DNA of 64,000 nt from Deinococcus alpinitundrae (GCF_009982895.1 NZ_WXZL01000004.1:186001-250000), one strand, 5' to 3'; positions 1 through 10,352 are shown, numbered from the stretch's first letter. The notes: generated from the letters alone by a model not told the origin. Program-made: numbers and translations.

Positions 1-1262
1 TCCAGCGTCACCTTGGCCGTCACCGCGCCGAGCGCCGTCAGGGTATCGCCGTACTGCTGGCGCACCGCGAGTTCGGCAGTCTGGCGGGCCAGCGTCAGGC
101 TCAGCTCCGCCTGCGAAACCTGCGCCTGGGTGCTGGCGATCTGGGCGTTGGCGGCGGGGCCATACACGGTATACGAGCCGCTCAGCGACAGGCTCAGGCT
201 GCTGGCGGCGCTGCTGGCCTTCAGCGGCTGGGTGTAGCCCACATTGGCCGTGCCGTCTCTGAGGCTCAGGCCCGCGCCCAGCCCGCTGCCGCCGGGTCCG
301 TAGTTGGCGCTCAGGGTCAGGTCCGGCAGCGTGCGGTTGCGCTGCTGCTCGGCCAGCGTGTCCTGCGCCGAGGCCAGGGTGTTGCGCGCCTGAACCACGT
401 CGGAGCTGTTGGCGATGGCCTGCGCCACCAGCGCGTTCACGTCGCCGAGTCCCAGCGTGGTCAGGCCCGCCGCGTCGAGACTGGCGGGCAAGCTGGGTGG
501 CGTGTCGAAGGTCGCCGCAGTCAGATCGGTACCGAGGGTGGCCGACAGCGAGCGCCGGGCCGTGTCGAGCGCTGCTGTGGCCGCCTGCTGGCTGGCCTGG
601 GCGGTCTGAAGGCTGGCCTGGGCCTGCAACTCGCTTTCCTGGGTGGCGTTTTGCTGGCTGCGCTGAAGCTGCACAGCGCTGAGCGTCTGCTGGGCGCTTT
701 GAAGATTCTGGGCCGCCACCTGAAGGTCAAGCTGGGCCAGATACGCGCTCTGGTACTGCTGCACCACGTTCGAGCGGGCGCTGTTGATGTTTTCCTGGCG
801 CACCGCCTTGGCGTAATTCAGCGAGCGCTGGGCAGCAGCCAGGGCCGTGCGGTTACTGGCCCAGGGCAACACCCCGGCGGTGGCCTTGAGGTTGAGGCTG
901 CCGTTCAGGCCGCTGCTGCCGGAACTGCTGCCAGTCCCGCCACTGTCCGTGCCACCACTCGCGGCGTCACCGCTGCCCGCCGCGCTGCTGTAACTGGCGT
1001 TGCCGCCGACCGTCACGTTCAGGCTCAGGCCTGCCTGCGCGGCGTCGAGGTCGCGCTGGGCACGGTTGAGCGCCAGGTTGGCCTGCACGACCTGCGGCGC
1101 ACTGCCCAGCCGGGCCAGGGCGTCTGCGAGGCTCAGGCTGGTGGCGGGCGCGGGCGCGGCGGTTTGGGTTCCGGTGGGCCGGGTTCCGGTATTCTGGGCC
1201 AGGGCCTCTGGCAAACTGACCGCGCCGAGCAAGAGGGCAAAAGTCAGGGCTAGCGGGCGCAT
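1..1262 (-). CDS. TolC-family outer membrane efflux protein (C-terminus off the window)
   Basis: Reading from the ATG at 1262 gives an uninterrupted frame to the window edge (about 420 codons). It begins with a signal peptide (MRPLALTFALLLGAVSLPEALA, cleavage near residue 22). The mature part is rich in Gln, Ala and Ser with long amphipathic helices and repeated NLxxAQxxLxxA patterns, as in the coiled-coil alpha-barrel of TolC/OEP proteins. A Gly/Ser-rich stretch near residues 90-115 may be a loop. Such proteins form the outer-membrane channel of tripartite exporters. No inner-membrane or adaptor partner is visible here because the gene runs off the edge. It is divergent from the two-component system at 1457. 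The start is supported by the signal peptide; no strong SD was seen. Confidence 0.85.
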   Translation of the reverse strand, partial: MRPLALTFALLLGAVSLPEALAQNTGTRPTGTQTAAPAPATSLSLADALARLGSAPQVVQANLALNRAQRDLDAAQAGLSLNVTVGGNASYSSAAGSGDAASGGTDSGGTGSSSGSSGLNGSLNLKATAGVLPWASNRTALAAAQRSLNYAKAVRQENINSARSNVVQQYQSAYLAQLDLQVAAQNLQSAQQTLSAVQLQRSQQNATQESELQAQASLQTAQASQQAATAALDTARRSLSATLGTDLTAATFDTPPSLPASLDAAGLTTLGLGDVNALVAQAIANSSDVVQARNTLASAQDTLAEQQRNRTLPDLTLSANYGPGGSGLGAGLSLRDGTANVGYTQPLKASSAASSLSLSLSGSYTVYGPAANAQIASTQAQVSQAELSLTLARQTAELAVRQQYGDTLTALGAVTAKVTL

Positions 1263-1331
1263 CGGGCCGCCTGAATGAGCGCAGGAAGCGCGGGTTGAGC
1301 AGCTGACTGAGCAGACACGGAGCACTGGACA

Positions 1332-1349
1332 TTCATACACCGTATTCAA
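1332..1349. promoter_or_regulatory. Imperfect dyad between tolC and the response regulator gene
   Basis: The core GTAT/ATAC around an ACC centre (TTCATACACCGTATTCAA) forms a near-palindrome about 75 bp upstream of the tolC start and 108 bp upstream of the response regulator. It could be an operator for the adjacent OmpR-type regulator, but only one copy was seen. Confidence 0.25.
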
Positions 1350-1456
1350 CGGTTCTTTCGCCAACACCCCGCGCAGGCTTTGTGAAGATTTGTCGCAGAC
1401 GATCTGCGCCGATGTGCGCCGAACCTTGATGCAGCTGACTTAAGCTGCCTTTACTT

Positions 1457-2140
1457 ATGAGCGCGCTGATCCTGATTGTCGAAGACGAGCCGCACCTGGC
1501 CGATGTGCTGGAAGCCTACGCCAAGCAGGAGGGCTTTCGCAGTGAGCGGGCCGCCGACGGCAACGCGGCGCTGACCCTGTACCGGGCCGCCAAGCCCGAC
1601 CTGGTGCTGCTCGACATCATGCTGCCGGGCAAGAACGGGCTGGACGTGCTGCGGGCCATTCGCGCCGACAGCGCCACCCCGGTCATTCTGGTGACGGCCC
1701 GCGCCGAGGAAAGCGACCACATCGTCGGCCTGGAACTCGGTGCGGATGATTACGTGGTCAAACCGTTCCGGCCCCGCGAGGTGATGGCGCGGGTGCGGGC
1801 GGTGCTGCGCCGGGCATCTGCCGTATTAGAAAGCGGCCAGGACACCCCGCTACGGGTGGGGCCACTCGACATTGACCGCCGGGCGGTGAGCGCCACCGTC
1901 AACGGCAAGGAACTGCAACTGACCCCCACCGAATTCCGGCTGCTCTCGCACCTGGCCGCCGCACCGGGCCGGGCCTACAGCCGCGAGGAACTGCTCGAAG
2001 CCGCCCTGCCCGACTCCGACGCCCTGGAGCGGGTGGTCGACGCCCATCTGGCAGGTGCGCGGCGCAAACTCGAAGCGGCGGGCGCGGCAGGGCTGCTCCA
2101 CACTGTGCGCGGCGTGGGCTACCGCCTCTCGGAGATGTAA
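1457..2140 (+). CDS. OmpR/PhoB-family response regulator
   Basis: This 227-residue protein has an N-terminal receiver domain (about 1-120). The acidic pocket is VEDE (E9-D10-E11), the phosphoacceptor is D53 in LLDIMLPG, the conserved Thr is T80 in LVTAR and the conserved Lys is K102 in YVVKPF. The C-terminal half (about 130-225) is a winged helix with the typical LTPTEFRLL and the closing VRGVGYRL motif. It would be phosphorylated by the kinase encoded 52 bp downstream and bind DNA. The divergent tolC gene is a plausible target, but this is inference. The cognate signal cannot be read from the sequence. Confidence 0.95.
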   Translation: MSALILIVEDEPHLADVLEAYAKQEGFRSERAADGNAALTLYRAAKPDLVLLDIMLPGKNGLDVLRAIRADSATPVILVTARAEESDHIVGLELGADDYVVKPFRPREVMARVRAVLRRASAVLESGQDTPLRVGPLDIDRRAVSATVNGKELQLTPTEFRLLSHLAAAPGRAYSREELLEAALPDSDALERVVDAHLAGARRKLEAAGAAGLLHTVRGVGYRLSEM

Positions 2141-2192
2141 GCGGAGGGGCGAAGTGGGAAGCGTATAAAGGGCAGATGACCGAGGTGAACTT

Positions 2193-3587
2193 GTGAAACC
2201 GACCGCCAGCACCGTCAGCAGTGCGCCGGCGCTGACCGCTGCGCCAGTTGCGGAGAGCGAGGCGGTGCGGACCTGGCCGTGGCAGCGGCTGTCGGTCAGC
2301 ATCATCGCGGCCATGCTGCTGATGATGGTGATCATGGCGCTGAGCATGATGGTTGTCTCGAACTACTCGCTGCACCAGCAGTTCGACAACATGCCGCCGG
2401 ACGTTCGCGCCCAGTTCAACCAGGGCGACCCGGCGGGGCCGAGCGACGACGGCGACGCGGGCCGCAAGCTGGCCCAGGGCGTGACCCGGTCGTACTTCGT
2501 GCTGGTACCGCCTCAGGTCGAGAGCGGGCCGGGCAACCCGGCGGGCGGCCCCAGCGCGAGCATTCAGCCGCCGCGCTTGAGCCGGGTCGAGCGCGTGCGA
2601 CGCGACCTGCTGAATAACCTCACCTGGGCCGTGGCGATTTCCGGTGTGGTGGCGGTGCTGATCGGCGCGCTGCTGGCCCGGCTGATCTCGCGCCCGGTGG
2701 ACGAGGTGTCCAGGGCGGCCCAGCTGGTGTCGGGCGGCGACCTCTCGGCGCGGGCGCGGCAGTGGCCCGGCACTTCCGAACTGGTTCACCTGACGCGCAA
2801 CTTCAACCGCATGGCCGGAAGCCTCGATCTGCTGGAGCGCGAGCGCCGCGCGATGATCGCCGACATTGCCCACGAGCTGCGCACGCCACTGGCGGTGGTG
2901 CAGGCCCGCCTCGACGCCTTCGAGGACGGGGTGCTCGATCCCACCCCGGCAGAGCTGGCGCTGGTCTCGATGCAGATCGGACTGCTGACCCGGCTGGTGG
3001 GCGATTTGCGGACCCTGTCATTGGCCGACGCCGGGCGGCTACCGCTGCAACTCGCGCCGCTCGACCTCTCGGCCCTGGTCTTGCGCATCAGCCAGTCGTT
3101 TGCCAGCAAGGCGCAGGCGGCCAACATTCACCTGGCCCTCCAGGTGCCGCCCGGCGAGCTGCCCACCCTTGCCGACCGCGACCGGCTGGGGCAGGTGCTG
3201 ATCAATCTGCTGGAAAATGCCCTGCGTTACACCCCGGCAGGCGGCCAGATCAGTGTCTCGACGCGGGCCTACTCGGGGCAGGCACAGACAGGTCAGGCGG
3301 TGCTGAGCGTGCGCGACTCCGGCCCCGGCTTTCCGGCGGGCAGCGAGCAGCAGGTCTTCTCGCGCTTTTTCCGGGGCGACCAGAGCCGCACCCGCGATTC
3401 GGGCGGCAGCGGGCTGGGGCTGGCCATCGTCTCGGCGCTGGTGCAGGCGCACGGCGGCGCGGTGGTGGCCCGCAACGCCCTCTCCGGCGGCGCGGAAGTC
3501 GAGGTGAGGTTGCCGTTGCACGAGGAGCCGCCCGAGCAGGTGTGGAGCGACCTGCCCGCCCAATCAGCAGCGCGTCAGCCAGGATAG
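2193..3587 (+). CDS. HAMP-domain sensor histidine kinase
   Basis: This 464-residue membrane kinase starts at GTG. TM1 lies at about 28-53, followed by a short extracytoplasmic loop of about 75 residues and TM2 near 145-165. A HAMP linker (LISRPVDEVSRAAQLVSGGD) follows. The H-box is ADIAHELRTPL with H227. The ATP-binding domain has the N box (NLLENALRYTP), a G1 box (DSGPGF) and G2 box (GSGLGLAIVSALV). The loop is Pro/Gly-rich and too short for a known sensor fold, so the stimulus is unknown. It follows the response regulator in the same operon. Confidence 0.94.
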   Translation: MKPTASTVSSAPALTAAPVAESEAVRTWPWQRLSVSIIAAMLLMMVIMALSMMVVSNYSLHQQFDNMPPDVRAQFNQGDPAGPSDDGDAGRKLAQGVTRSYFVLVPPQVESGPGNPAGGPSASIQPPRLSRVERVRRDLLNNLTWAVAISGVVAVLIGALLARLISRPVDEVSRAAQLVSGGDLSARARQWPGTSELVHLTRNFNRMAGSLDLLERERRAMIADIAHELRTPLAVVQARLDAFEDGVLDPTPAELALVSMQIGLLTRLVGDLRTLSLADAGRLPLQLAPLDLSALVLRISQSFASKAQAANIHLALQVPPGELPTLADRDRLGQVLINLLENALRYTPAGGQISVSTRAYSGQAQTGQAVLSVRDSGPGFPAGSEQQVFSRFFRGDQSRTRDSGGSGLGLAIVSALVQAHGGAVVARNALSGGAEVEVRLPLHEEPPEQVWSDLPAQSAARQPG

Positions 3588-3617
3588 AGCAGCGCCACTG
3601 CAACAAGACTTGATCGC

Positions 3618-3623
3618 TACACT
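3618..3623 (+). promoter_or_regulatory. Leaderless-type -10 element TACACT
   Basis: TACACT ends 6 nt before the ATG at 3630 and no SD lies between, which suggests transcription starts at or next to the start codon. No convincing -35 was seen. Confidence 0.45.
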
Positions 3624-3629
3624 GCTTTC

Positions 3630-4349
3630 ATGCTGCTGAGCTTTGATTGGGACGCTGCCTCGGGCTGCCGCGAACTGGTCTTCGACGCGCCGATCTGGGG
3701 CAGCCCCGACCGCGAGTCTGACCGGCTGGCCGCCTGGCAGCTGCGCGCCCTCAAACGCGACGCGGGAGCGGAGGGCTGGGCCGCCCTGGGCACCGACTTT
3801 CCGCTGTATCCCGGCTGGGAACTGTTCAGTCAGTACGCGGGCCTGCCCACCTTCGTGGCCTGGAGCCACGCCCACGCCTGGGCCTGGCTGGAAGCCTTTC
3901 CGGGCCGAGAAGTGCTGAACATCGACAGCCACCACGACCTGACGGCGCTCAGTGGCAACCCGGCTAGGCTGCGACCCGGCAACTGGGCGGGCCTGGGCTT
4001 GGCGAAGGGGCTAATCTCGCGCTACGAGGTGCGCTATCCGGCCTGGCATGCCGAGCTGCCGGTGACCGAGGGTTTTGATCTGGCGCGCACTGAGCGGGAA
4101 CTTGCCGCGCTGCTGAGCGCCGAGGTGCTGAACCGGGTGGCGCTCAGCCGGGCCGACCCGCCCTTGCAGGGCGACGCCTCCCCCCTCCCCCCGAAGCGTG
4201 AAGTCGAGGCACTGCTGCTGGTGCAGTCGCCGTCGTGGACGAGTCCGGCGCACGATCCGGCCTTCATGGGGTTGGCCTCGGCGCTGGGGGCACAGGTGCT
4301 GAGTGAACCGTACCGGCGGCCCTGGCCGGGCGCTCAGCGGCTAAACTGA
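3630..4349 (+). CDS. Conserved hypothetical protein with arginase/UPF0489-like motif
   Basis: This 239-residue cytoplasmic protein has no signal peptide or membrane segment. The motif LNIDSHHDL near residue 93 resembles the metal-binding Asp-x-His-x-Asp type loops of the arginase-like fold used by UPF0489 proteins. A second possible ligand region is WSHAHAWAW near residue 75. Activity is unknown. It has its own leaderless-type -10 and follows the histidine kinase by 42 bp. The family link is based on motif resemblance only. Confidence 0.7.
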   Translation: MLLSFDWDAASGCRELVFDAPIWGSPDRESDRLAAWQLRALKRDAGAEGWAALGTDFPLYPGWELFSQYAGLPTFVAWSHAHAWAWLEAFPGREVLNIDSHHDLTALSGNPARLRPGNWAGLGLAKGLISRYEVRYPAWHAELPVTEGFDLARTERELAALLSAEVLNRVALSRADPPLQGDASPLPPKREVEALLLVQSPSWTSPAHDPAFMGLASALGAQVLSEPYRRPWPGAQRLN

Positions 4350-4442
4350 GCGGACTTCGGGAGTCGGCTCGTCGCCGCGCTGTCCCGGAGGGCTACCTAT
4401 GTCCGTTTGCTTTTTCCGCTTCCTGAGAGGCTCAATCCACCC

Positions 4443-4955
4443 ATGCCCGGCGTTTCGAAATCCAGCACACCCGGTCCCCTCTACTATCAGGTGGGCGTCT
4501 TCGCGCTGGTGCGCAGCAAGGACACCTACCTGACGGTCGAACCGCCGCTGCCGCTGCTGCCGGGAACCGTGCAGTTGCCGGGCCTGCTGCTCGGCAGTCC
4601 CAGCGGCGCGGGCCTGGCCGAGACCGGGCTGCGCCGCGCCCTGCTCTCACAGGTGGGCCTCTCGATCGGCCCACTGAATCTGGTGGGCAGCTTCGCCGTG
4701 CGGCTGCCGGAAGGCGACTCGCGCCTGAGCCTGATTTTCGGCAGCGAGTATGTGTCGGGCATTCTCAACCCCAGTTCGGAGGTGCGCGGCGCCCAGTGGC
4801 ACTCACCGCCGGAACTGCGCGATCTGGGCGCGCCCGAGTGGCTGTTTTCAGCGATTCACGAGTATCAGCTGCTCAGCGGCGCGCTGCCCGGCGAGGACGA
4901 TAAGCGCCCGCGCAAGCTGCTGCTGCGCTCGATTCTGGGCCGCAGAGAAGAGTAG
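4443..4955 (+). CDS. Nudix-like protein with degenerate Nudix box
   Basis: The ATG at 4443 gives a 170-residue protein with Nudix-like beta-strand order (YYQVGVFALVRS, VQLPGLLLGSPSG) and the helix LAETGLRRALLSQVGLSIG in the position of the Nudix box. The canonical REUxEExGU is replaced by RALLSQVGL, so the metal-binding glutamates are missing and pyrophosphohydrolase activity is doubtful. An in-frame TTG at 4407 would add 12 residues. An out-of-frame ATG at 4399 has a better SD (GGAGG) but encodes only about 44 residues. A binding or regulatory role is possible. Confidence 0.7.
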   Translation: MPGVSKSSTPGPLYYQVGVFALVRSKDTYLTVEPPLPLLPGTVQLPGLLLGSPSGAGLAETGLRRALLSQVGLSIGPLNLVGSFAVRLPEGDSRLSLIFGSEYVSGILNPSSEVRGAQWHSPPELRDLGAPEWLFSAIHEYQLLSGALPGEDDKRPRKLLLRSILGRREE

Positions 4956-4972
4956 AGCGTCGAGTAAGCGCC

Positions 4973-6415
<1,443 letters not shown>

Positions 6416-6421
6416 GGCGGC

Positions 6422-6427
6422 AGGCTA
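6422..6427 (-). promoter_or_regulatory. Leaderless-type -10 (TAGCCT) for nagZ
   Basis: On the minus strand TAGCCT lies 6 nt before the nagZ ATG with no SD between. Confidence 0.45.
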
Positions 6428-6469
6428 GCAGACGGTGCAGCACCGGTTGACCACTCGTCGCCCGACCGC

Positions 6470-7648
6470 TCAGCCCCGCCGCACCAGCAGCGGCCCGGCT
6501 GGACCGAGCGTCACGCCGGGGCGGGGGGTGGGGTTGCCGCGCACGGCCACCAGCGGCGGCAGAGTGCCCAGCGCCGTTTCCAGCATCAGGTTGGCCAAAT
6601 GCATGCCCAGGCACAGGCGTTCGCCGCCGCCGAACGGCAGGTAGGCCCAGGCGGGGGGTTTGAATCCGGCCTGCCAGCGCAGGGGCCAGAACTCGCCGGG
6701 TCGCGCCCACAATGCCGGGTCGCGCCCACTCAGGTAGGGGCTGTAAAGGGCCAGCGCGCCTCTGGGCAGCCTGACGCCCTCGAATTCAGTGTCGTGGGCC
6801 AGGCGGCGGCTGCCCATCCAGCCGGGCGGGTACAGCCGCAGGGTTTCCTTGACGACGGCCTTGTGGTGCTGAGGCGGCTGCCACTCGGGATGGCCCGCCA
6901 GAAACCAGCTGGCCCAGGCCAGGGTGTGGGTGGTGGTGTCGTGGCCCGCCGCCAGCGAGATGCGCGCCTCGCGCACGCCGCCGGGCAGCCGGGCCAGCAG
7001 CGAGAGCAGATCGTCGCCGCCCGCCCTCAATCGCCGCCCGGCCAGCCGCTGCAACTCGGCGTCGAAGCGGGCAAACAGCAGCGGGCGTGGCCAGGCCGGA
7101 GCCGGGAAGGGTCGGCGCAGCGGAGCCAGAAAAGCGTGCATGAGTTCCTGGGGAAACTCACCGCTGAAATAGGCCGCGTTCAGCATCGCCAGCACCGCGC
7201 CGTCGGCCCAGGCCAAAGCGTCGAACTCGGGCGCGCTGAGGGCGCGGCGGTTGTAATGCTCCAGCGCCGAGACGATTCGCTCCTGCAACACGTCCAGGTG
7301 CTTTTTTCCGAAGCCCGGATTCATACTCTGGCGGCGCGGACCGTGCCCCGGCGCGTCGGTCAGGATGACGCCGCCCGAGAGGTACGGCACCACCGCCGAA
7401 AAGCTGCCCGCGCTGCGAAAGGTGGCGAGATCGCTCAGCAGCCGCTTGTTCCAGGCGGGCGAGTAGCCGACGACGGTTTTGAGGCCCAGTCGCAGCCCGA
7501 ACAAGCGCTGGCCCGACCCCGATTGGCCCAACGCCACTCGGCTCAGCGCCGCGCCCTCCTCGATGAGTGGGAGTGGCGCGCCGCCCCAGCGTTGCAGGTG
7601 GCCGGAAACCGGCAGGGACCGGGGCTGCGGCAGATCACGGAAATTCAA
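6470..7648 (-). CDS. Cytochrome P450, probable carotenoid hydroxylase (CYP287-like)
   Basis: This is a 392-residue P450 if translation starts at the TTG at 7648, which overlaps the upstream stop codon as TTGA. The frame stays open farther upstream but overlaps the CrtI-like gene. I-helix motif AAGHDTTTHT, K-helix KETLRLYPPG (ExxR) and heme motif FGGGERLCLG with the Cys ligand near residue 346 are intact. Deinococcus radiodurans has a P450, CYP287A1, that hydroxylates the beta-ionone ring in the deinoxanthin pathway. Coupling to a CrtI-like gene makes a carotenoid substrate likely here. No redox partner is nearby. Confidence 0.88.
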   Translation of the reverse strand: MNFRDLPQPRSLPVSGHLQRWGGAPLPLIEEGAALSRVALGQSGSGQRLFGLRLGLKTVVGYSPAWNKRLLSDLATFRSAGSFSAVVPYLSGGVILTDAPGHGPRRQSMNPGFGKKHLDVLQERIVSALEHYNRRALSAPEFDALAWADGAVLAMLNAAYFSGEFPQELMHAFLAPLRRPFPAPAWPRPLLFARFDAELQRLAGRRLRAGGDDLLSLLARLPGGVREARISLAAGHDTTTHTLAWASWFLAGHPEWQPPQHHKAVVKETLRLYPPGWMGSRRLAHDTEFEGVRLPRGALALYSPYLSGRDPALWARPGEFWPLRWQAGFKPPAWAYLPFGGGERLCLGMHLANLMLETALGTLPPLVAVRGNPTPRPGVTLGPAGPLLVRRG

Positions 7649-9093
7649 CGCGTCGCGCCCACTGGCCCGTTTGCCTGACCGCCCAGGTCGTCGTAGGGCA
7701 GCCCGAAGAGCTGGCCCGCACCGTTCCAGCCGCTGAGCAGACTGAGCGGCACGCCGCCGCCGGGGTGAACCGTGCCGCCCACCTGCACCAGATTGCGCGC
7801 GCCGGGGTGTGTCCAGCCGGGGCGCAGGCTGCCCGTCAACCCGTGCGGGGCCTGACCGTAGAGTGCGCCGCGCTCGCCGGTCAGGGCGTAGAGCGCCGGG
7901 TCGATCGGCAGCCAGCTCGTGATCGGCAGCGGTCCATATTTCTCGCCGTAGCGGGCCTGGAGTGTGCCGAGCAGCGCCGCACCATAAGCGTAGGAATCGG
8001 CCACCGCGCGCGGATCGGGCGGCGCGTTGACCAGCACGAAGGCACGATTGCCGTCGAGATGCAGGTACAGCGCCGGATCGCCGGGCAGCTGGCCCGAGGC
8101 GATATCGCGCCACTCCTGGCGGTACTCTGCCGGAAAGAACAGATGGTGGGCGCGGCCCAGGTCGCCTTCCAATCGCAGTTGCAGGGCAAAGCCGCTGACA
8201 CCGCGCGGTGACTTGTCGGACGGCTGGCCCAGCCAGCGGGCGGTCAGGCTACGGTCCACGGCACTCACCCAGCGCTCGGCGCTGAAGGCCCCCTGGTCGG
8301 TGTGCACGCCCATGATCCGGCTGCCGGAGCGGATCAGGTGCTTGACCGTGACGCCGTACTCGAATCTCACGCCCGCTGCCCCCGCCTGCTCGGCCAGACG
8401 CTGCGCCAGCGCGCCCAGTCCACCCGACTCACCCTCGCCCAGATGCCAGACGCCCAGCCCCAGTTCTACCCAGGCGACGTTGTGCAGCACCGCCGGGGCC
8501 TTGTAGGGATTGGCCCCCAGATAGGTGGCAAAGCGCAGCCAGAAGGGAGTGAGCAGCGGCCCGCTCTGCACCAGCTGCGAGAGCTTGGCCCAGGGCGCGG
8601 CGCGGCCTCCTTTCGTCAGGGCATAGCGGGCCAGCTTCAGCTTGCCCGGCGGCGGCCCGAAGATGAAGGTGGGCGCGGCGTCGCGGTACATCCGGCGGGA
8701 CAGCTCTAGCAACCGGGTGTACTGGCGGGCCTCGCGGCGGCTGAGCTGCGCCAGGGTGCTGTCCAGGCTTCCCGCCACCTCCAGCGCCTCGGGGGCGAAG
8801 GTGCGGCCAGCGAGTTTGCCCGCATAGTGGTAGGTGGTGGTGGGCCGTGCCGGGGTCAGGAGCGGCTCGGGTAAGTTCAGGCGCTGGTACAGGCCCCGGA
8901 AGATATTCGGCATGGTCACGACAGTGGGGCCGCTGGAAAAGTCCGGCCAGCCGAGCGCCGCCTTGCCGCCGGGGCGCTCGAGCTGGTCGAGCACCGTTAC
9001 CTGCGCCCCGGCCTGCGAGAGCCGCAGCGCCGCCGCCAGTCCGGCAAAGCCCGCGCCGATTACGATGACGCTGCTGGGCCGTGAACGGGTCAT
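7645..9093 (-). CDS. CrtI/CrtD/CrtO-type carotenoid FAD oxidoreductase
   Basis: This 482-residue protein starts with a Rossmann FAD motif (VIVIGAGFAGLAAALRL, then E/D-ERPGGKA) and ends with the family's C-terminal FAD motif (VQVGGTVHPGGGVPLSLLSG). This places it in the phytoene desaturase superfamily, which includes CrtI, the 3',4'-desaturase CrtD and the ketolase CrtO. The exact reaction cannot be read from sequence alone; a deinoxanthin-pathway desaturase or related step is the best inference given the coupled P450. The ATG at 9093 is chosen because a TATCTT element lies 7 nt upstream. The longer frame to 9162 lacks support. Confidence 0.88.
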   Translation of the reverse strand: MTRSRPSSVIVIGAGFAGLAAALRLSQAGAQVTVLDQLERPGGKAALGWPDFSSGPTVVTMPNIFRGLYQRLNLPEPLLTPARPTTTYHYAGKLAGRTFAPEALEVAGSLDSTLAQLSRREARQYTRLLELSRRMYRDAAPTFIFGPPPGKLKLARYALTKGGRAAPWAKLSQLVQSGPLLTPFWLRFATYLGANPYKAPAVLHNVAWVELGLGVWHLGEGESGGLGALAQRLAEQAGAAGVRFEYGVTVKHLIRSGSRIMGVHTDQGAFSAERWVSAVDRSLTARWLGQPSDKSPRGVSGFALQLRLEGDLGRAHHLFFPAEYRQEWRDIASGQLPGDPALYLHLDGNRAFVLVNAPPDPRAVADSYAYGAALLGTLQARYGEKYGPLPITSWLPIDPALYALTGERGALYGQAPHGLTGSLRPGWTHPGARNLVQVGGTVHPGGGVPLSLLSGWNGAGQLFGLPYDDLGGQANGPVGATR

Positions 9094-9100
9094 GGCTGCC

Positions 9101-9106
9101 AAGATA
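9101..9106 (-). promoter_or_regulatory. Leaderless-type -10 (TATCTT) for the CrtI-like gene
   Basis: TATCTT on the minus strand lies 7 nt before the ATG at 9093; no SD is present. Confidence 0.45.
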
Positions 9107-9198
9107 CACGGCCCGGCTCCGCGAGACTGAAGGAGAGCATGCTCAGGGCGGAAGCGCGTCACCTTGACCTGAGGCGGCTCAGGGCTGCGCTTTATCGC

Positions 9199-10236
9199 TC
9201 AGGGCTGCTCGTTGCCGCCGTTGACGCCGTAAACCTGTCCGGTGGCGTAGCTCGATTCCTGCGAGGCCAGCGTCACGTAAGCCGGGGCCAGCTCCACCGG
9301 CTGCCCGGCGCGGCCCATCGGTGTCTGGGCACCGAAGGTCGGAATCTTGTCGGGCGCCTGCCCGCCAGTAACTTGCAGCGGTGTCCAGATCGGCCCCGGA
9401 GCCACCGCATTGACCCGGATGCCCCTGGGCGCAAGCTGCTTGGCCATAGATTTGGTAAACGACACGATGCAGGCTTTGGTCTGGGCGTAGTCCACTAGAT
9501 TGGCCGAGGGGTCATACGCCTGCTCGGAAGCGGTGTTGATGATAGCCGCGCCTGCCGTCAGGTGCGGCAAGGCCGCCTTGGTGATCCAGAACATGGCGTA
9601 GACGTTGGTCTTGAAGGTGGCGTCGAACTGCTCAGTGGTGATGTCGATCAAAGAGGGCTGCTGCTGCTGCTTGCCCGCGTTGTTGACCAGAATGTCCAGC
9701 CCACCGAGTTCGCGCACGGCGTCGGCCACCAGCTTGATGCAAAAGGCCTCGCTGCGAATGTCGCCGGGCAGCGCCACACCCTTGCGGCCCGACGCACGAA
9801 TCAGAGTGATGACCTCGCGGGCGTCACTCTCCTCGGCGGGCAGATAATTGATGGCCACGTCGGCTCCCTCGCGGGCAAAAGCGATGGCGGCGGCCCGTCC
9901 GATGCCCGAGTCGCCGCCGGTAACCAGCGCCTTGCGGCCCAGCAGTCGCCCGCTGCCCCGGTAGCTCGTCTCGCCGTGGTCGGGTAGCGGCACCATCTTG
10001 CTCGCCAGGCCCGGCCAGGGCTGCTGCTGCTTGGGAAACGGCGGGCGCGGATACTCGGTCAACGGATTGCGCTTGACGCTCAGCGGTGGAGCGGCCTGGG
10101 CAGGCTGGGCGGCAGCCTGCTGCGCCAGCACCGAGGGCGTCAGCAGCGGCGCGGTGAGGGCGGCGGCCATTCCACTACCGAGCTTGCCGAGCACCTTGCG
10201 CCGGGTGGTGCGGGGAGTCTTCGCATCGTCACTCAT
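9199..10236 (-). CDS. Tat-signal short-chain dehydrogenase/reductase
   Basis: The start is either the ATG at 10236 or the one two codons upstream at 10242; both follow an AAAGGAG SD, which is better spaced for 10236. The N-terminus has a twin-arginine signal ([13 protein letters not shown], then a hydrophobic stretch and SVLA near residue 40). The catalytic domain is a classical [13 protein letters not shown] for NAD(P), NNAG, and YAQTK as YxxxK with the Ser in NTASE. It resembles the general-stress SDRs such as Bacillus YdaD/GS39. Those are usually cytosolic, so export with a bound nucleotide is notable. The substrate is unknown. Confidence 0.9.
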   Translation of the reverse strand: MSDDAKTPRTTRRKVLGKLGSGMAAALTAPLLTPSVLAQQAAAQPAQAAPPLSVKRNPLTEYPRPPFPKQQQPWPGLASKMVPLPDHGETSYRGSGRLLGRKALVTGGDSGIGRAAAIAFAREGADVAINYLPAEESDAREVITLIRASGRKGVALPGDIRSEAFCIKLVADAVRELGGLDILVNNAGKQQQQPSLIDITTEQFDATFKTNVYAMFWITKAALPHLTAGAAIINTASEQAYDPSANLVDYAQTKACIVSFTKSMAKQLAPRGIRVNAVAPGPIWTPLQVTGGQAPDKIPTFGAQTPMGRAGQPVELAPAYVTLASQESSYATGQVYGVNGGNEQP

Positions 10237-10319
10237 CTTCATTCGCTCCTTTCGGCCCGTGTTCGCCCGATGCATCTGCTTGCCGCAGCGGACCGAACAG
10301 CCGTCTGGACATATTCTTG

Positions 10320-10352
10320 AAGGCCGCCTTTCACTCAGCATGAGGCCGCCTT
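10320..10352. promoter_or_regulatory. Pair of AGGCCGCCTT half-palindromic sites upstream of the SDR gene
   Basis: AAGGCCGCCTT at 10320-10330 and AGGCCGCCTT at 10343-10352 are direct copies of a palindromic element, 22 bp apart (about two helical turns). They lie 84-116 bp upstream of the SDR start. This geometry fits a cooperative operator; the regulator is unknown. Confidence 0.35.
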
